Shown here piece by piece: positions 1-11,713 of a stretch of 64,000 nucleotides of DNA. The number at the start of each line of letters is the position of its first letter. Within the stretch, counting starts at the first letter, position 1. The translations under genes and the position numbers were made by a program. The stretch comes from Harmothoe impar (Eukaryota; Annelida; Polychaeta; Phyllodocida; Polynoidae). Location: contig OX381721.1 in the NCBI GenBank assembly GCA_947462335.1, forward strand, positions 33,470,303 through 33,534,302. The letters are read 5' to 3'. Below the pieces are notes generated by a model that searched no databases, had not been told where the DNA came from, and was given only the letters and a program-made list of their open reading frames with translations.

Positions 1-1
1 T

Positions 2-1066
2 TCGTACGGGTGGCTGGAAAGTGTGAGGGCTACTTCTGCAGCTAATGCTGCTGCTCGTGCAAAACGTGAAGCTCGTATCGCTGTTCGTGCTACACATGTA
101 GCATACGAAGTTGCCAATGCTGCTAACAACGTTGCTGTTACTCTCGCCGCTGCTGCTCGTGCTGCTAATCTTTTTGCTACTGTTTCCGCTCTTGCTACCG
201 ATGCTGCTGCTACTGATGCTGCAACGTCTGCTAAAAGTGTCGCTGTTGCGGCTGCTGCTAGGGCTAATGCTATTAATGCTTGTACAGCTGCTAAAAAAAT
301 AGCCTGTTTTGCTTATGCTAGTCGCAGTGTCGCTGTTACGGCTATGACTGATGCCCATGATGCTAAGTTACGGGCTTCTGCTTTTGCTGAAGATGCTGTT
401 GATGCTCAAGATGTTGCTGCTGCTGCTGCTACTGCTGCTGATGAGGCTGCTGCTGCCGCTGCTGCTGCTGCTGAAGATGCTGCTGCTGCTGCGGCTGATG
501 CTCTAGACACCTATGACGCTGCTGCTCTAGACACCTATGACGCTGCTGCTGCTGAAGATACTGCTGCCGCTGCTGCTACTGCTGCTGCTGAAGATGCTGC
601 TGCCGCTGCTCTAGACACCTATGACGCGGCTGCTGCTGCTTTTGCTGAAGCTACTGTTGATGCTGCTGCTGCTACTGCTGCTGCCGCTGCTGCTACTGCT
701 GCTGCCACTGCTCTAGACACCTATGACGCTCCTGCTACTCCTGCTCTAGACACCTATGATGCTGCTGCTGCTGCTGCTGCCACTGCTCTAGACACCTATG
801 ACGCTCCTGCTACTCCTGCTCTAGACACCTATGATGCTGCTGCTGCTGCTGCTGCCACTGCTCTAGACACCTATGACACTCCTGCTACTCCTGCTCTAGA
901 CACCTATGATGCTGCTGCTGCTGCTGCTGCTGCTGAAGATGCTGCTGCTGCTGCTGCACTAGTCATCTATGACGTGGCTACTGCTCTAGACACTTATGAC
1001 GCGGCTGCCGCTGCTGCTGCTGCTGAAGATGCTGCTGCTGCTGCTGCTCTAGACACCTATGACTGA
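2..1066 (+). CDS. Alanine-rich repeat protein of Polinton-family element, 5' partial
   Basis: The frame is open from the window edge to a TGA at 1064-1066, about 354 codons. I see no ATG that must be the start, so the protein probably begins before the window. It is dominated by GCT-coded alanine runs broken by Glu-Asp and by a recurring Leu-Asp-Thr-Tyr-Asp block. Between about 704 and 930 a 75-bp (25-residue) unit is repeated three times. The N-terminal third is less repetitive and contains Arg, Lys and Val among the alanines. The stop lies directly against the terminal repeat. The complete element carries an alanine-rich ORF in the same place and direction relative to its end, which argues for coding over a chance open frame in a GCT triplet repeat. 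I do not recognise a function. An alanine-rich helix or fibre is possible, and a non-coding repeat remains an alternative. Confidence 0.5.
   Translation, partial: SYGWLESVRATSAANAAARAKREARIAVRATHVAYEVANAANNVAVTLAAAARAANLFATVSALATDAAATDAATSAKSVAVAAAARANAINACTAAKKIACFAYASRSVAVTAMTDAHDAKLRASAFAEDAVDAQDVAAAAATAADEAAAAAAAAAEDAAAAAADALDTYDAAALDTYDAAAAEDTAAAAATAAAEDAAAAALDTYDAAAAAFAEATVDAAAATAAAAAATAAATALDTYDAPATPALDTYDAAAAAAATALDTYDAPATPALDTYDAAAAAAATALDTYDTPATPALDTYDAAAAAAAAEDAAAAAALVIYDVATALDTYDAAAAAAAAEDAAAAAALDTYD
704..930 (+). repeat. 75-bp tandem repeat inside the alanine-rich gene
   Basis: Three units start at 704, 779 and 854. Each contains two CTCTAGACACCTATGA blocks separated by CTCCTGCTACTC and followed by GCT runs. 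The unit length is a multiple of three, so the repeat keeps the reading frame. Isolated CTAGACACCTATGA blocks also occur at about 503-540, 610 and 1047. Confidence 0.8.
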
Positions 1067-1067
1067 A

Positions 1068-1612
1068 AACATAGTAGGCGTTATTTACAAACACTGCTGT
1101 TACCTATGCCTAAACTTAGTAGGTCTTATTTACAAACAAGAGAGCCACGTGGTGTTGTTTACAAACAAAGAGAGCCACGTGGTGTTGTTTACAAACAAAG
1201 ATAGTCACGTGATGTTGTTGTGGTCTATCATGTCAATGAAGGGGTCACGTGATCAAGGGGGCACGGTCTATTATGCAAATGAGGGGGTCGCGTGACCAAA
1301 TGGCGACCTCTGATTGGCTGGTGATCAAGAGGGCGTGGCTTATTATGCAAATGAAAGGGTCACGTGATCAAGGGGGCGTGGCCTATTATGCAAATGAGGG
1401 GGTCACGTGACCAAATGGAAGCCTCTGATTGGCTGGTGATCAAGGGGGCGTGGTCTATTACGTAATTATGCAAATGAGGGGGCGTGGCCTATTACGTAAT
1501 TATGCAAATGAGGGGGTCACGTGACCAAATGGAGGCCTCTGATTGGCTGCATGTCGATTGAGTAATAAACAGTAGTTAACTATAGTCCCGTTCCGATACA
1601 TACTATACTACT
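1068..1612. promoter_or_regulatory. Terminal repeat with tandem octamer, E-box, CCAAT and forkhead-type modules
   Basis: Visible consensus words include TTGTTTACAAAC (forkhead-like) near 1145-1200, and CACGTG repeatedly between 1147 and 1530. ATGCAAAT occurs at 1273, 1345, 1388, 1468 and 1502. GGGGCGTGG boxes lie near 1373, 1445 and 1480, TTACGTAA-like sites near 1458 and 1492, and TGATTGGCTG at about 1311, 1427 and 1540. They recur as a module of roughly 70-100 bp. In a mobile element such an array is most simply an enhancer/promoter acting on the flanking genes. That role is inferred from the motifs only. Confidence 0.6.
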
Positions 1613-4224
1613 TGTACTGTGCCCCTTTTATTTCTTGATGCATAAATGCAGCCCTGGCAAGTCATTCAGTCACAAAAATTGAATGAATGCATCATGCAGC
1701 TTCATAAGTGTATCAACCCCATGTAGACAGCATAATGCTGTCCCCTGTTGTTAAAAGATGACCACTCCCTTACTTTACAATACAAGGCTGATGTCTGCAT
1801 TGTAATCTATATTAAACCTACCGGACTACGGCTATAGCCGGCAAATAGTCTGCCGGTCTAGCGGAGAAAGAGATACTTTCAGTCTGGCTGTGTCCCAAAG
1901 ATTCTTGCCTATAATATTATGCCATTTTTTACGGCTTGTAAATCGGACCATTATTAAGGTTTCTATAGCATAAAACAGAAACTAAAATAGTTAATATAAT
2001 TGTAACATATATAGTGGAACCCTATTCATTATCATTATCAGTACAGACACTTGCTTTATGTATATTTTATTTCTAGATAGCAAGATTGTACTCCGATAGC
2101 CGGGCCTGCAAAAATTTAGCGAACCTGCAAAAAAGGAATTTATCTCCGGGACCGAATGTCCTGCATGAAATAGTTTTTGTATAGACTGCTGGATTCCATA
2201 TGAAGGTTTTATTACCCATCAGGAGCCATATCTTCATGTTGGGCCTCATCATACTGAGGTCTGTCCAGCGGTTCAGTTTTTAGAGCAGTCGGAAGGTGAT
2301 ATAGCAAAAAGCTGTAATTGTGCATTTCCTTATGACCTGACCAATCTATGCCTTTCTGCACACATCGTGTTGATAGCATGGACCTGTCACTTCCTACACT
2401 GTTAGACGATTTTTTTCCCCCTCTTTTTTCCTTTGTCTTTCTATCTTATTCGAAGCGTTGAAGTGTAAAAAAAACTATATTTACCTGAAGATAGAAACCC
2501 TTCAATGCTTGATTATGTTCAATAGTAATACAGGTGCATTCAAATAGTGTTGCCTTATGCGCCCAGTGGGGATTGAACCTCATGGTTTCCTGTGTACAAT
2601 GTGTGTTTCAGGTTACATAGTCCGAAAATCTAGGTAGGGTAAGTCAGATTTTGACTCGCAATCTTTAGTGCTGGCTCGCTAACTACTGCGTCGACTTGTG
2701 GACTGTCAAATTGACTCTGAAACAGCTCGAAAATTACTTTGAATATTTTCTCAAAAATGTCTAGGCTCAGCCCTGTTTTGTCAGGTAGGGTTGGGTAACC
2801 TGAAACACCTTTTTTTTAATTTGGCCTTATACCTACAGTGCATCATATTGGGCGGCGACACTAACTTCTGACAGTGTAACATGACCGGATCTGTCACTCC
2901 CTACCTCTCTACCTGTTCTGCTGGGTGTTGCTGGGTGTGGCTATTACAACTTCTCTTTGATATTCTAGATTTTATTCATATTACTGTCAATTAGAGAATA
3001 CTTCCTGGATTTACCAGCTCCTTTCATAATTGAGCATTTGAGACCTTAGACTATCACTTGAATTACCACAAAAAAATTATCAGATTGTAAAAAAGAATGA
3101 AAATTAACAGATGCTTTAAAGAGTTTTTTTGGCAAGTTCCAGGAGAGCTCCTGGTGGCAAAATTCGCAAAACATTTTCATTCAAAATATGTTAGCCAGCA
3201 GTTGGGATTTTATGTGATACGTTGTAGATGAGGTACATAGACATAGGTTCACGAGCTTTATTCTGTCGGCCTGGTTATTGCACGAGTAGATATATGGGCC
3301 ATATTACACGAGGCTCCTTCGTGTTTCTTTTTTACGTTTTTCCATTCAGAATATCCAAATAATGGTGGGGGGAGGGTTAAAGTATATTTTTCTACACCGT
3401 TCAAATGTAAACGGCACAGGTCGTAAACGTCGTGTTTAAAAAAAAGATAGTAGCTGTAAGTTTTATAAGTAAAAAACAGGGTAATTGTCCAAGGCACCAT
3501 TCAAGAATAATATATATTGTCCAAGGCGTAACACTGTGGTGCAATTGAATACACAGAAACTCTGAGAGCCCCGGCCCTCAGTCTGAAGTGACTATCCAGG
3601 TTAGTCATACGGATATTATCAAGTTGTATTCGAAAATGACTGAGGGATGACAACATTTGACTAATGCCTTACTCAAAAAGACTAAGCCTAAAACCTTTTG
3701 AAATGGAGAGGACTAAGGTCAGTACTGACCAACCTGACATTATTTACTATCCTAGGTTGGTCGTCTAGCTGTATAGGGAGGCAGAAGTTGACCTACTAGG
3801 ATAGGCACTATAGTGACTGGGAGATTTGCCGTATAGGGAGCCAAAGAATATCAGTGTATGAACCACTAGTATACTAACGATGCAGTCAGGAGAATCCAGG
3901 AGAAAGAGATTGCGTGCAGGCTGTATCACTGATCCAAATTAAATTTCATGATGTGACGGTGACGCCCTTTTTTCCTGTACAGGTAGAACCGGTATACTGT
4001 CCTTCAGATCCCATTCCAATCTACATGGTGGTACCACTTGTTATTATATTTCAACTTACAATTATGAATGTTGGTACTTATCTAAGTTCCCTAACACAAT
4101 GGAGGGGCCATACCACCCCCGGGGGAGGGGGTATTGAAAAAACTACTATGGCTCATGCCCAGAGAGTGGTATTTTTTTTGTATTCTTCTGGGGGTTTTAA
4201 CTCTTTAAGGATGACTTTAATTAA

Positions 4225-4441
4225 TGCATCATGCCCTTAGTCGTCATGATGCATGAATACAGCCCTGGCGAGAAACTCGCTAGTGCTGCATTCAAGCATC
4301 ATGCCGACCATAATGGGGTTGAGACACTCCCAACGGGTCGGCATGATGCACCAATACAGCACCAGAGAGGTACTCGCTGGGGCTGCATTGGTGCATCACA
4401 ACGACAAATGTAAACGTCCGCCATTAAATGGTTAACCAATC
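4225..4441. repeat. High-copy palindromic repeat (GATGCATGAAT...GCAGC family)
   Basis: Several short arms of the type TCATGATGCATGAAT, CAGCCCTGGCGAG, CTCGC and GCTGCATT are arranged so that neighbouring arms are complementary and could fold into hairpins. Related units recur at about 1636-1760, 9029-9236, 11515-11605, 19610-19710, 20290-20480, 28330-28430, 38195-38365, 56875-57070, 59240-59375, 60945-61478 and 63218-63380. The family is not one I can name. Confidence 0.7.
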
Positions 4442-7400
4442 GAGTATTTCAGTTAGGCTCCGATCACCTTTTATATAGTGCGATCAGCGCACAGCCTACT
4501 GTCAGGTAATAACCATGGCAATAACGCTGATTTAGCATCAAAACGACTCATTTGTGATACTGTGATGCCGAAATGACAATATGTACTAGATCTATACATG
4601 TACTGTACCGCCCATGTAAAAGCACACTAGTGCTTATTAATTTGAAGGCTTGATTAGCCTACCCCAGGCGTTTATACAAGACAGGCACTTATATTCAACA
4701 TCAACTTCAGCGCTTGGGTGTTATTTCAACACGTATGATAAAAGTTTTCCGACCATATTTTCTGGCACTATTGGCATGATGCATCAAGGCTTCATCTTTA
4801 TTTGTTGTCGTGATGAGTGTATCATGCCAGCTCTTTGATATTCATGCATATACTTGCCATACATGTCGATGGACGTATACATCAAAATCTTCATAGTCCT
4901 ATTCCTCATAAACTTCTGGCAAAAAAAATATTAACTTTCCTTTGCATAATTTTGCTCATATTTTCCCTCCAGAGCCAAAGGGTAAAAGTGTTCGTTTAAA
5001 ATGTTGAAAGGATATCTTATTTCCAGGGATTGCCCAAGGCTTTATAATTTGGTTTACTTCGTGAAATGTAAAAGAAAGTGCTAATGAGCAATATATAAAC
5101 ATATATATAACTTTAAGGGCCACATAGCTCTCTTATGTGTTACTCCCAGATGTTCGTCACGATGCATGAAGACAGCTCTTGCAAGGCCTGGGCCTTATTT
5201 TTTGAAATAACAGATATACAATGCTCAAGTACAGGAAGATCCGAAGAACCAGAATGAATGCTCCCATCATACTTATTGCAAATAAATTGTTTCTCACCAC
5301 CACGCGCATCATGTAAATTAGGAAATCTTCTTTTGTCAATGTTTTGATGACAAACATGATAGAAATGGACAAATATTGCCATATCTGGTATCAAATTAAA
5401 ACTAATAATGCCAGCAATGCCGTGGCATGGAAATAACTTACATTTCTCCACTTTTAAAGATCATTTAATTCTAAACCAATCAAATGTTAATTTGGGCACG
5501 AAAAACACACATTATTCTATACATTTTAGCCAGCGAGTAAAAAGGGGAAAAGCGAATAAAAAGCCTCCCTTGTCATATTTTCTAGTCCTTGGTGATAAGA
5601 AATCACTCTTTTTTTTGCCTCAAGGTCATAGTGGTTGTTACCAGAGACTTCCGACAACTGGGAACAAGATTACTCTGCTGCCCTTTAAGGGTTACATCAA
5701 GACGTCATGGTCTGGGGAGCAGCTGGGTCACGTCAGACGTCACAGTGTGTCAGCTATGTTTGGATCCCCCCCCCCCCCACTATACAGTATACCATATACA
5801 TGTAGAAGGTACATACAGACACTCTATCTATAGCATATTAAGGATACTTATTACCATACTTCATTACCCATCTAAACACATCTGGGGGCTTTAAGGTAGG
5901 TGTAGACACTAGACAGTAGGATACACTCTGTCAACAAATATACCATAAGAATTCTCTGTCTACAAGCATACAGAAATACCACTGTTAATGGGAGGCCATG
6001 TGTCGTGTACTTGTGTACTACAGGGGATGTCACTAGGAGATACTATTCCTGACTATACAGGGTAGATTCACCATGAGCCAGACCCATACCCTGAGACGGA
6101 CGCTGGAATTAATATTTGTTCATTTACAGTGGTTCCACGGGCTACCCCTTAGCTAAACCTCTGGGTGGATCATCATCGGGATGTCACGTGTTTCTGTTTA
6201 TAGAAACAGGGTAGTCAACTCAAAGTCCCCCCTCTGCTTTGAGCATTGTATTCTGGTATTGCTGGGATCTAGAATACACAATAATGCAATAAACTGGAAA
6301 TGGAGCCACTTTTAGCAAAGTCCCCCCCCCCTCTGCTTTGTGTCAACATTGCTGCGGTCCTTAAAACACATGGCCTGCATATCTACTACACTGTGGGGAG
6401 CAAGGAAAGTACAGGGATCAATGCACAGGAAGCACAGGTATTCAGTGTAGTGACCACAGTGGCTTACCCTGTTCCAATGAATTGGGACACTTGATCTCCC
6501 CCCTGATGTTCAGACCAAGTGCTACTTATATTTAGTGCTCTAGTGGTTCTAGTGGTTTAAACTCGACTATTGTTCACAAATAGATATCTCTTGGAAATGC
6601 TTGAATAAACACAAATTTAAGTGTCTTTTTTAGGATATATGGCCGACTCAAGGTGAATCTACCCTGTGCCCTTATATATGGAAGCAAACGTATGAAATCA
6701 CTGACTTCATGCGACATGGTGAAACATAAAAACATCACCATACATTTATTGAATGAGACCAGACATACTTTGCTCGGTAACCATGAATACGGCTGCCTAG
6801 AAAAGTTACCACACAAAGTTATGTATGGTCACAGAATATGATAACATCCTATATAATGATATAAAGAGACCTTGCTTATTAGGAGCAGATTTGTGTGGGC
6901 CCGATGTTTCCCTATACATTTCTAGTACGAAAACTCCCTTACAAGGGGGTGGCTTTACCTTAAACTCTGTTATAAAGAGGTGATTTTGGCTGATTTTCTT
7001 ATTTTGTACATGCAAACCTTACCCAGGGAAGTCATCTCCCTATAAGAGACACTTGAAAGTTGAAGGGAGTGTACTGTTATCTGGACCTTAATAAGGCTGA
7101 CCTTGGTTATAAGCAGACCTTGCTAATAAGGAGTAGATTGCACAGGTCCCACGGTCTTCCTTATTATAACGTTTTCAAGGAGAATATGGTCTAAAATTAA
7201 TATAGATAGGTAGAATGTATTTTGGTGGTTGCATTTCCGCATAAGCGCACCAAATTGTCTTTACCACCGGCCCAAGCTAGAGTTTAATATGATGTCCCTA
7301 TAAGTTATAGTACCGTGCGGGTTTTCCCCCCACTAAATATGGAGTGACTTCTTTCTAGTCCCCCCTAAACCGGGGGTCTACATATTTTTGTCCCTTTGCA

Positions 7401-7509
7401 CAAATTGCACAAGAAATGACCGCTTCCAACAAGACATCATAAACATTGTTTGGAAATGACCTTTCGTTTGTTGTGATCTGTTGAATGCTTCCCTAATTTA
7501 TTTGTATGG

Positions 7510-7869
7510 TAAGGGGGTGGTCATTTTCTAACAGGGGGGGTGGTTTTAGGGGGGACCAAAAAGATTTGGAACCCTTGAAGGGGGGGGGGGGGGACCAAAC
7601 AAATTTGGCCCCCTCTTGAGGAAGGGGGACCAAAAACATTACACCCCATTTTGTGAAAAAAGCCTGCGCATTACTTAAGCTGAAAGGGGCTGGCCGCGCT
7701 GCATTTTAACCTGCCATGGGGGGGAGGGACGGATAAATGTGATCCCTTTCTGCGGGGAAAGGTAAACCAATTTTGACCCTTCCCGTAGGGGGGGGAACCA
7801 AAATAATTTCGACCCGCTTACATGAAAATCCACTGACACGCGCTGTTGTTAAAAAATGACCCATTCCTT
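7510..7869. repeat. MITE-like element with TAAGGG(A/G)GTGGTCATTTT...AAAATGACC termini and internal G/C runs
   Basis: The left end TAAGGGGGTGGTCATTTTCT and the right end TGTTGTTAAAAAATGACCC are inverted repeats of one another. The interior has runs of G or C alternating with ACCAAAAA-type blocks. A second full copy lies at 26209-26537, and single ends are seen at about 1742-1785, 17462-17490, 23270-23295 and 23590-23625. This copy ends about 20 bases before the splice acceptor of the first coding exon of gene A. Confidence 0.75.
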
Positions 7870-7904
7870 CTGTTTCCTGTACCTTTACAGCTCATGAGAC
7901 GACC

Positions 7905-10317
7905 ATGACAGACGATACTCCCTACGCACTGTTCTTGGTGTGGAGAGTCGGTGGCGCTTTGTTTTGTCTTGCCATAGTTACAGCATGTATATTTGCATGT
8001 AGATGTTGCTCAAAAAGAGGTAGTGTATGAAATATGGTTCTATCTTATACAGTGGCCTTTTCGCCTTGCCTCATTTGTGACACGTTTTAACGAAATGGGT
8101 CGGAAGTCGCATATTAAAAATGTTATGATATTGCCATATTTGTTTACAATTCCTCAAGAGCTTTCATTTGGTATGTGACATGTCGTACATTGGCAAGTTT
8201 TCATCCTTCGGCAATGTTTTTGGTGCTTTTTTGTGAAATTAAATGGAAATTGATTAAAATGATATGATTACCATCTCAATTATATATTAACTGTGTTATA
8301 TAATATAATTGTAAATCATATGGCCATCATTTTGGGAACAAAGGGAGTTGAAATCTGGTCTGTAACTTAGTATAGCAGAAGATAGTTAAAGAGACCATAT
8401 CTAGGCTCTTTAAACTGCGACTTCCGATCCATTTCGTTAAAACAGGTAATTTTTTGGACTAACTAATTGATAAGGCCAAAAAATGTGTGTTCCAAGTAAC
8501 CTGATTCTAAAAGGGGCTCACCTTAGAACCTTTTTTTTTCAAAATTTTAGTGTACATATCAAGCAAATTTTTCATCAGGAATGACAAACTCCAACTGTTT
8601 TTCCATTGGCCTAGTTAATTGTCAGATTCTTTTACCAAGAATATCCAACAATTTCATGATATTCCTATTTACTGGAGGAATTTGTGGGTCATCCTGATGA
8701 CCCATGAGTCTATGTGGTGATTTGGGACACATTCTTTGTATTTGAACATTGACAGAAAAATGATCCAACCTGAATAGACTAGTTTTTTTATACCATGCTA
8801 CCTGAAACACATCTTTTTCTTGGCCTAAAGCCTGTATTCCACTTCCACCTAATGAATGGAAAGATGTCTATCATTATCATTAGGGAGTTTAAGATTACAA
8901 CTTAATTGGTGTTTGGGTATTAACTGTAATTACCCACTTACTATACCCTATCCTCTACTGAGCCATACCCAAATACTTCAGCCCAAACATTTACCATGTA
9001 GAGGAATTCTCTAAACCCTTTGAGGACGTCATCATGCCCTTGGTTGTCATGATGCATAATTGCAGCCCTGGCAAGTAACTTGCCAGTGCTGCATTCAAGC
9101 ATCATGACGACCCTATTGGGTTTGAGACACTCCCAGAGGGTCGGCATGATGCACCAATGTAGCCCTGGTGATTTACTCTCTTGGGCTGTATTGATACAAC
9201 AAATGTCATCTTTTAGTGACATCCGATCTTAAAGGGTTAAATGTGCACGCCCTGCATTTTGTTCTGATACAGATTTTGGGAACCGTGCATATTGAGCACA
9301 ATGTGGTAAGATAGATAATGGTACAAATTTGAGCCAACTTTTAGGCAAATTGAACTCCATAACCATGATTTAAGTGACATGTTCTGCTGTTGATTTTAGA
9401 TGAGTAATTCTGTGAGTCATTTTCAGCGAGACGCCCGGTACCTCAGAATCCCCGAGTATTGCCGACAGTCTCCAACCACAATGGTCAGTCCTACCCCATG
9501 GTGTATGAGAATGGTGAGTGGGGACTGGACAGGTCGGGTAACCAGCCATTTAACAATCCTCCCTACCAGTCTGGAGCTCCACTCTCCCAGAACTCTCAGG
9601 GACCTGTCATGTCGGGTGCACCTCCATACAATCCACCACCCTACCCACCCGTCGGGGTAGCCGCGCCTCCCTACAGTCCCCCCGGAGAGAACTACCCCCC
9701 ACCGTCCTACAGTGTAGCTATACGAGGAGGTCGTAGCTTTAAGGATATCAGTGTAAGTATTTGTTTATGTTGATATAAAGATGATATACTTATATATAAT
9801 TATATATATCCAAACAAAACTAGCAACATTGCATTTCTTGGACTATATAGATATTGAGAATGGGATAGTGAGATTAATAGTGGTTTATTATCTGTAAATC
9901 ATTTTCTATTGGTAAGAGTGGAATGTTGCAGCCGCTGTGTCTGAATCAATTAGCTTGTGAAGTTTCCTACAACTCATTCTTTTTGAGTCAATGAAACTGT
10001 CTACACTAAAATATCACAGTGACATCAGTGCCCTGAATTTCCCATCTGTGAATATTGTAAGAGAATATAATCTCCATACTTGCTATATTTCTTACTTTGA
10101 TCTTTTCCATCAGCAGACATCTAAAGTAGTGAGTGTAACTGCATAATTCACATTGCAGTAATGGGATTTGATTTACCAATTGTCTCTTTTGATCACTTTG
10201 CTACAGCAGTCACAGGAAGGCATTCCCACAACTGCTGACACCAGGCATTCTGAGAGACAGTCACACCCTAAGCCACAGCCGGGGAAAGGAGACAGCAGTA
10301 GACACGCAGATAGGTAG
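7905..10317 (+). CDS. Gene A: small single-pass membrane protein with Pro/Tyr-rich PPxY tail (Shisa/WBP1-like)
   Basis: Coding exons join exactly: 7905-8019 (the exon itself starts at 7891 after TTTACAG), 9427-9752 (acceptor TTTTCAG, donor GTAAGT) and 10207-10317 (acceptor CTACAG, stop TAG). The phases are 1 and then 0, giving 183 residues. The protein starts MTDDTPYA. One hydrophobic helix covers about residues 9-32, followed by a CRCCSKR-type cysteine/arginine cluster. A Pro/Tyr-rich cytoplasmic tail follows (residues ~40-147) with PPPY and PPSY motifs, which are typical WW-domain ligands. The last exon is polar and Gln/Arg/Ser-rich. There is no signal peptide or Cys-rich ectodomain. The ATG is four codons into the exon, exactly as in genes B, C and D, so upstream exons are probably non-coding. 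A role as a membrane adaptor recruiting WW-domain (for example NEDD4-type) ligases is inferred from family knowledge. Confidence 0.75.
8471..8828. repeat. Foldback element of the AGGCCAAAAAA...GTTTCAGGT family (in gene A intron)
   Basis: It starts TAAGGCCAAAAAATGTGTGTT and ends with the inverted version, CTGAAACACATCTTTTTCTTGGCCT. Other members: 2600-2831, 32598-32909 (both two-ended), and about 18156-18500, 35173-35405 and 60222-60915 (one clear end or long). The family lies in the introns or flanks of several of the genes here. Confidence 0.7.
9029..9236. repeat. High-copy palindromic GATGCAT repeat (gene A intron)
   Basis: It contains TCATGATGCATAATTGCAGC, GCAAGTAACTTGCC and GCTGCATTCAAGCATCATGA in succession, then GGTCGGCATGATGCACCAAT. 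Together these form nested inverted repeats like those at 4225-4441. It ends near CTTAAAGGGTTAA, a terminus shared with other copies. Confidence 0.7.
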
Positions 10318-10322
10318 ATGGG

Positions 10323-10590
10323 TACACTGAAAAAGTAAACTTGTCTCCAGACTCGTCTAAGTGACTATCATAAAATAAATGAGTCAAAAGTTGTCTAACC
10401 TATCAGGTCACTGTCCCGCAAGGAGAACCTGGAGCTGGCAAATGTCAGGTTTTGGGCTGGCACATGCCAAGTGGGTCTTCTATCTCCAGCTAAAAGACCC
10501 ACTTCCTTGTCACTTGGACAAGTTTTTGACTCATTTATCTTATGACCGTCACTTTGAAGATTCTGGGGACAAGTTTACTTTTTGAGTGTA
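10323..10590. mobile_element. TA-flanked MITE, copy 1 (TACACTGAAAAAGTAAACTTG termini)
   Basis: Left end TACACTGAAAAAGTAAAC and right end GTTTACTTTTTGAGTGTA are inverted repeats of over 40 bases with few mismatches, and there is TA at each outer edge. A second copy sits at 37332-37599. TA target sites and this length suggest a Tc1/mariner-type non-autonomous element. No transposase frame is present. It begins six bases after the stop codon of gene A and so probably forms part of its 3' UTR. Confidence 0.75.
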
Positions 10591-11645
10591 AGATGCAAGA
10601 AGAAGAGGAGACGATGGTTAACAACTTTAAGAATTGACAAAGCATGATATGTTATGAATTTCAAATGGTAATCAGGAACCTGGTTAGGGGGCGGGGGGCT
10701 TCTGATTGAGTCTGACAATATTAATGTGCAGATTTACCAGCTCAAATCTGGAGGTGATAAATAAGTGGTATGCTTGATAAATGGTTCAAAAAGTCAAAAG
10801 ATGTATATATAGTTTTTGAAATGTTATGTTTTATCTGTCATAAGATATGCACATATAATTTTATTTACACAGATAATGATAACTATATGAGTCTTCTATG
10901 AGTTAAATTAAATTAGGATCAACAGATCCCAATAAGGGATGTGCTGAGCCGTAGGCCTACTGGATAACTTGGATCAGAATGCTAATATTCCAGATAGCAT
11001 ATTTATTTGCGTAGTATGTTTACATCCTTTACACGCTGTACTTTATCTTATGCTCTACTGATTTTGAAGTTGGTTGTATTTCGAAGATCATTTATGAAAT
11101 AAATATACGTTGAAAACTCAAAATAAAGGAAAGGTTCATCTCATGCCTATCTTGTCTGGTTGTCATATTCTGGCAGACCCTTAAGGCTCATTCGCTAAAC
11201 TAATATCCGAGCTTTCTTTTTTCTCTGTTTAATTTGGGAAATGAATTATTTGTAACCTTGTGTTTATAATCAGGAAACTGTTGAGAGGGGGCATCTGATC
11301 GAGTCTACAGACTCAATCCTGATTGTATAAATGCATTATCGATAGGCTATTGCATTAAAAGCATCATTGTTATGATTTATGGCCAAATAAAAACCTTTTT
11401 AAAAATTCATGCTCTGTTTCAAGTTTATGGGGATATGATCGTTACAAAATGCCACAGTTCTAAACTGTGTGAGGGAGGTATTATATGATCCATATTGTTA
11501 ACTATTTACAGCATTATGCTCTTTGCATGTCATGATGCATGAATACAGCGAGTAACTGCGGAGAGTAATGCGCGGGTGCTGAATTCATCTACCATGTCGA
11601 CCATACGGGTGTAAAGAACATGTTTTTTCCGAAAAGGCTTTTGTT

Positions 11646-11713
11646 GGTGACACCGGGACTCAAACCCGGGACCTACTGCTTTGAAACGAGTGCTCTACCA
11701 CTTAGCTGCATCC
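11646..11713 (-). repeat. tRNA-like sequence (tRNA pseudogene or SINE head)
   Basis: Read on the minus strand it has a box-A-like TAGCTAAGTGGTAGAGCA, a T-arm CCGGG-TTTGAGT-CCCGG with a box-B-like core, and acceptor ends GGGATGC/GTGTCACC that pair with one or two mismatches. The anticodon stem does not pair properly, so I do not assign an amino acid. It resembles a decayed tRNA or the promoter head of a SINE. Confidence 0.55.

Larger units (their letters stand above)
1..1612 (+). mobile_element. Terminal part of a second Polinton-family element (truncated by window start)
   Basis: The last ~100 bases, ending CATACTATACTACT at 1612, match almost base for base both termini of the complete element at 40843-50133, apart from a G/C difference near 1574. 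An alanine-rich gene lies just inside, as in the complete copy, so this is the corresponding end of a related element in the opposite orientation. The terminal region 1068-1612 is a different arrangement: TTGTTTAC forkhead-type sites, CACGTG boxes, ATTGGCTG (inverted CCAAT), five ATGCAAAT octamers and GGGGGCGTGG boxes in tandem. The 6 bases after the end, TGTACT (1613-1618), would be the target duplication, but the other end is outside the window. Capsid, ATPase and integrase genes, if any, are also outside. Confidence 0.85.
1613..7890. other. Intergenic region, repeat-rich; no gene recognised
   Basis: This stretch holds the GATGCATGAAT-type high-copy repeat (about 1636-1760, 4225-4441 and 5150-5180) and an AGGCCAAAA/GTTTCAGGT foldback copy at 2600-2831. 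A degenerate repeat of AGTGACTATCC type lies at about 3590-3870 (related copies near 29930-30145 and 31915-32060). A CATGATAGAAATGG-type repeat at about 5290-5620 resembles 33120-33370. The G/C-run foldback element at 7510-7869 closes the region. Upstream non-coding exons of gene A could be here, but I could not identify any. Short open frames look like chance. Confidence 0.6.

Noticed and set aside
10379..10585. 68-codon frame repeated at 37400-37594
   Set aside because: Both lie within copies of the TA-flanked MITE; the similarity is that of the repeat, not of a gene.
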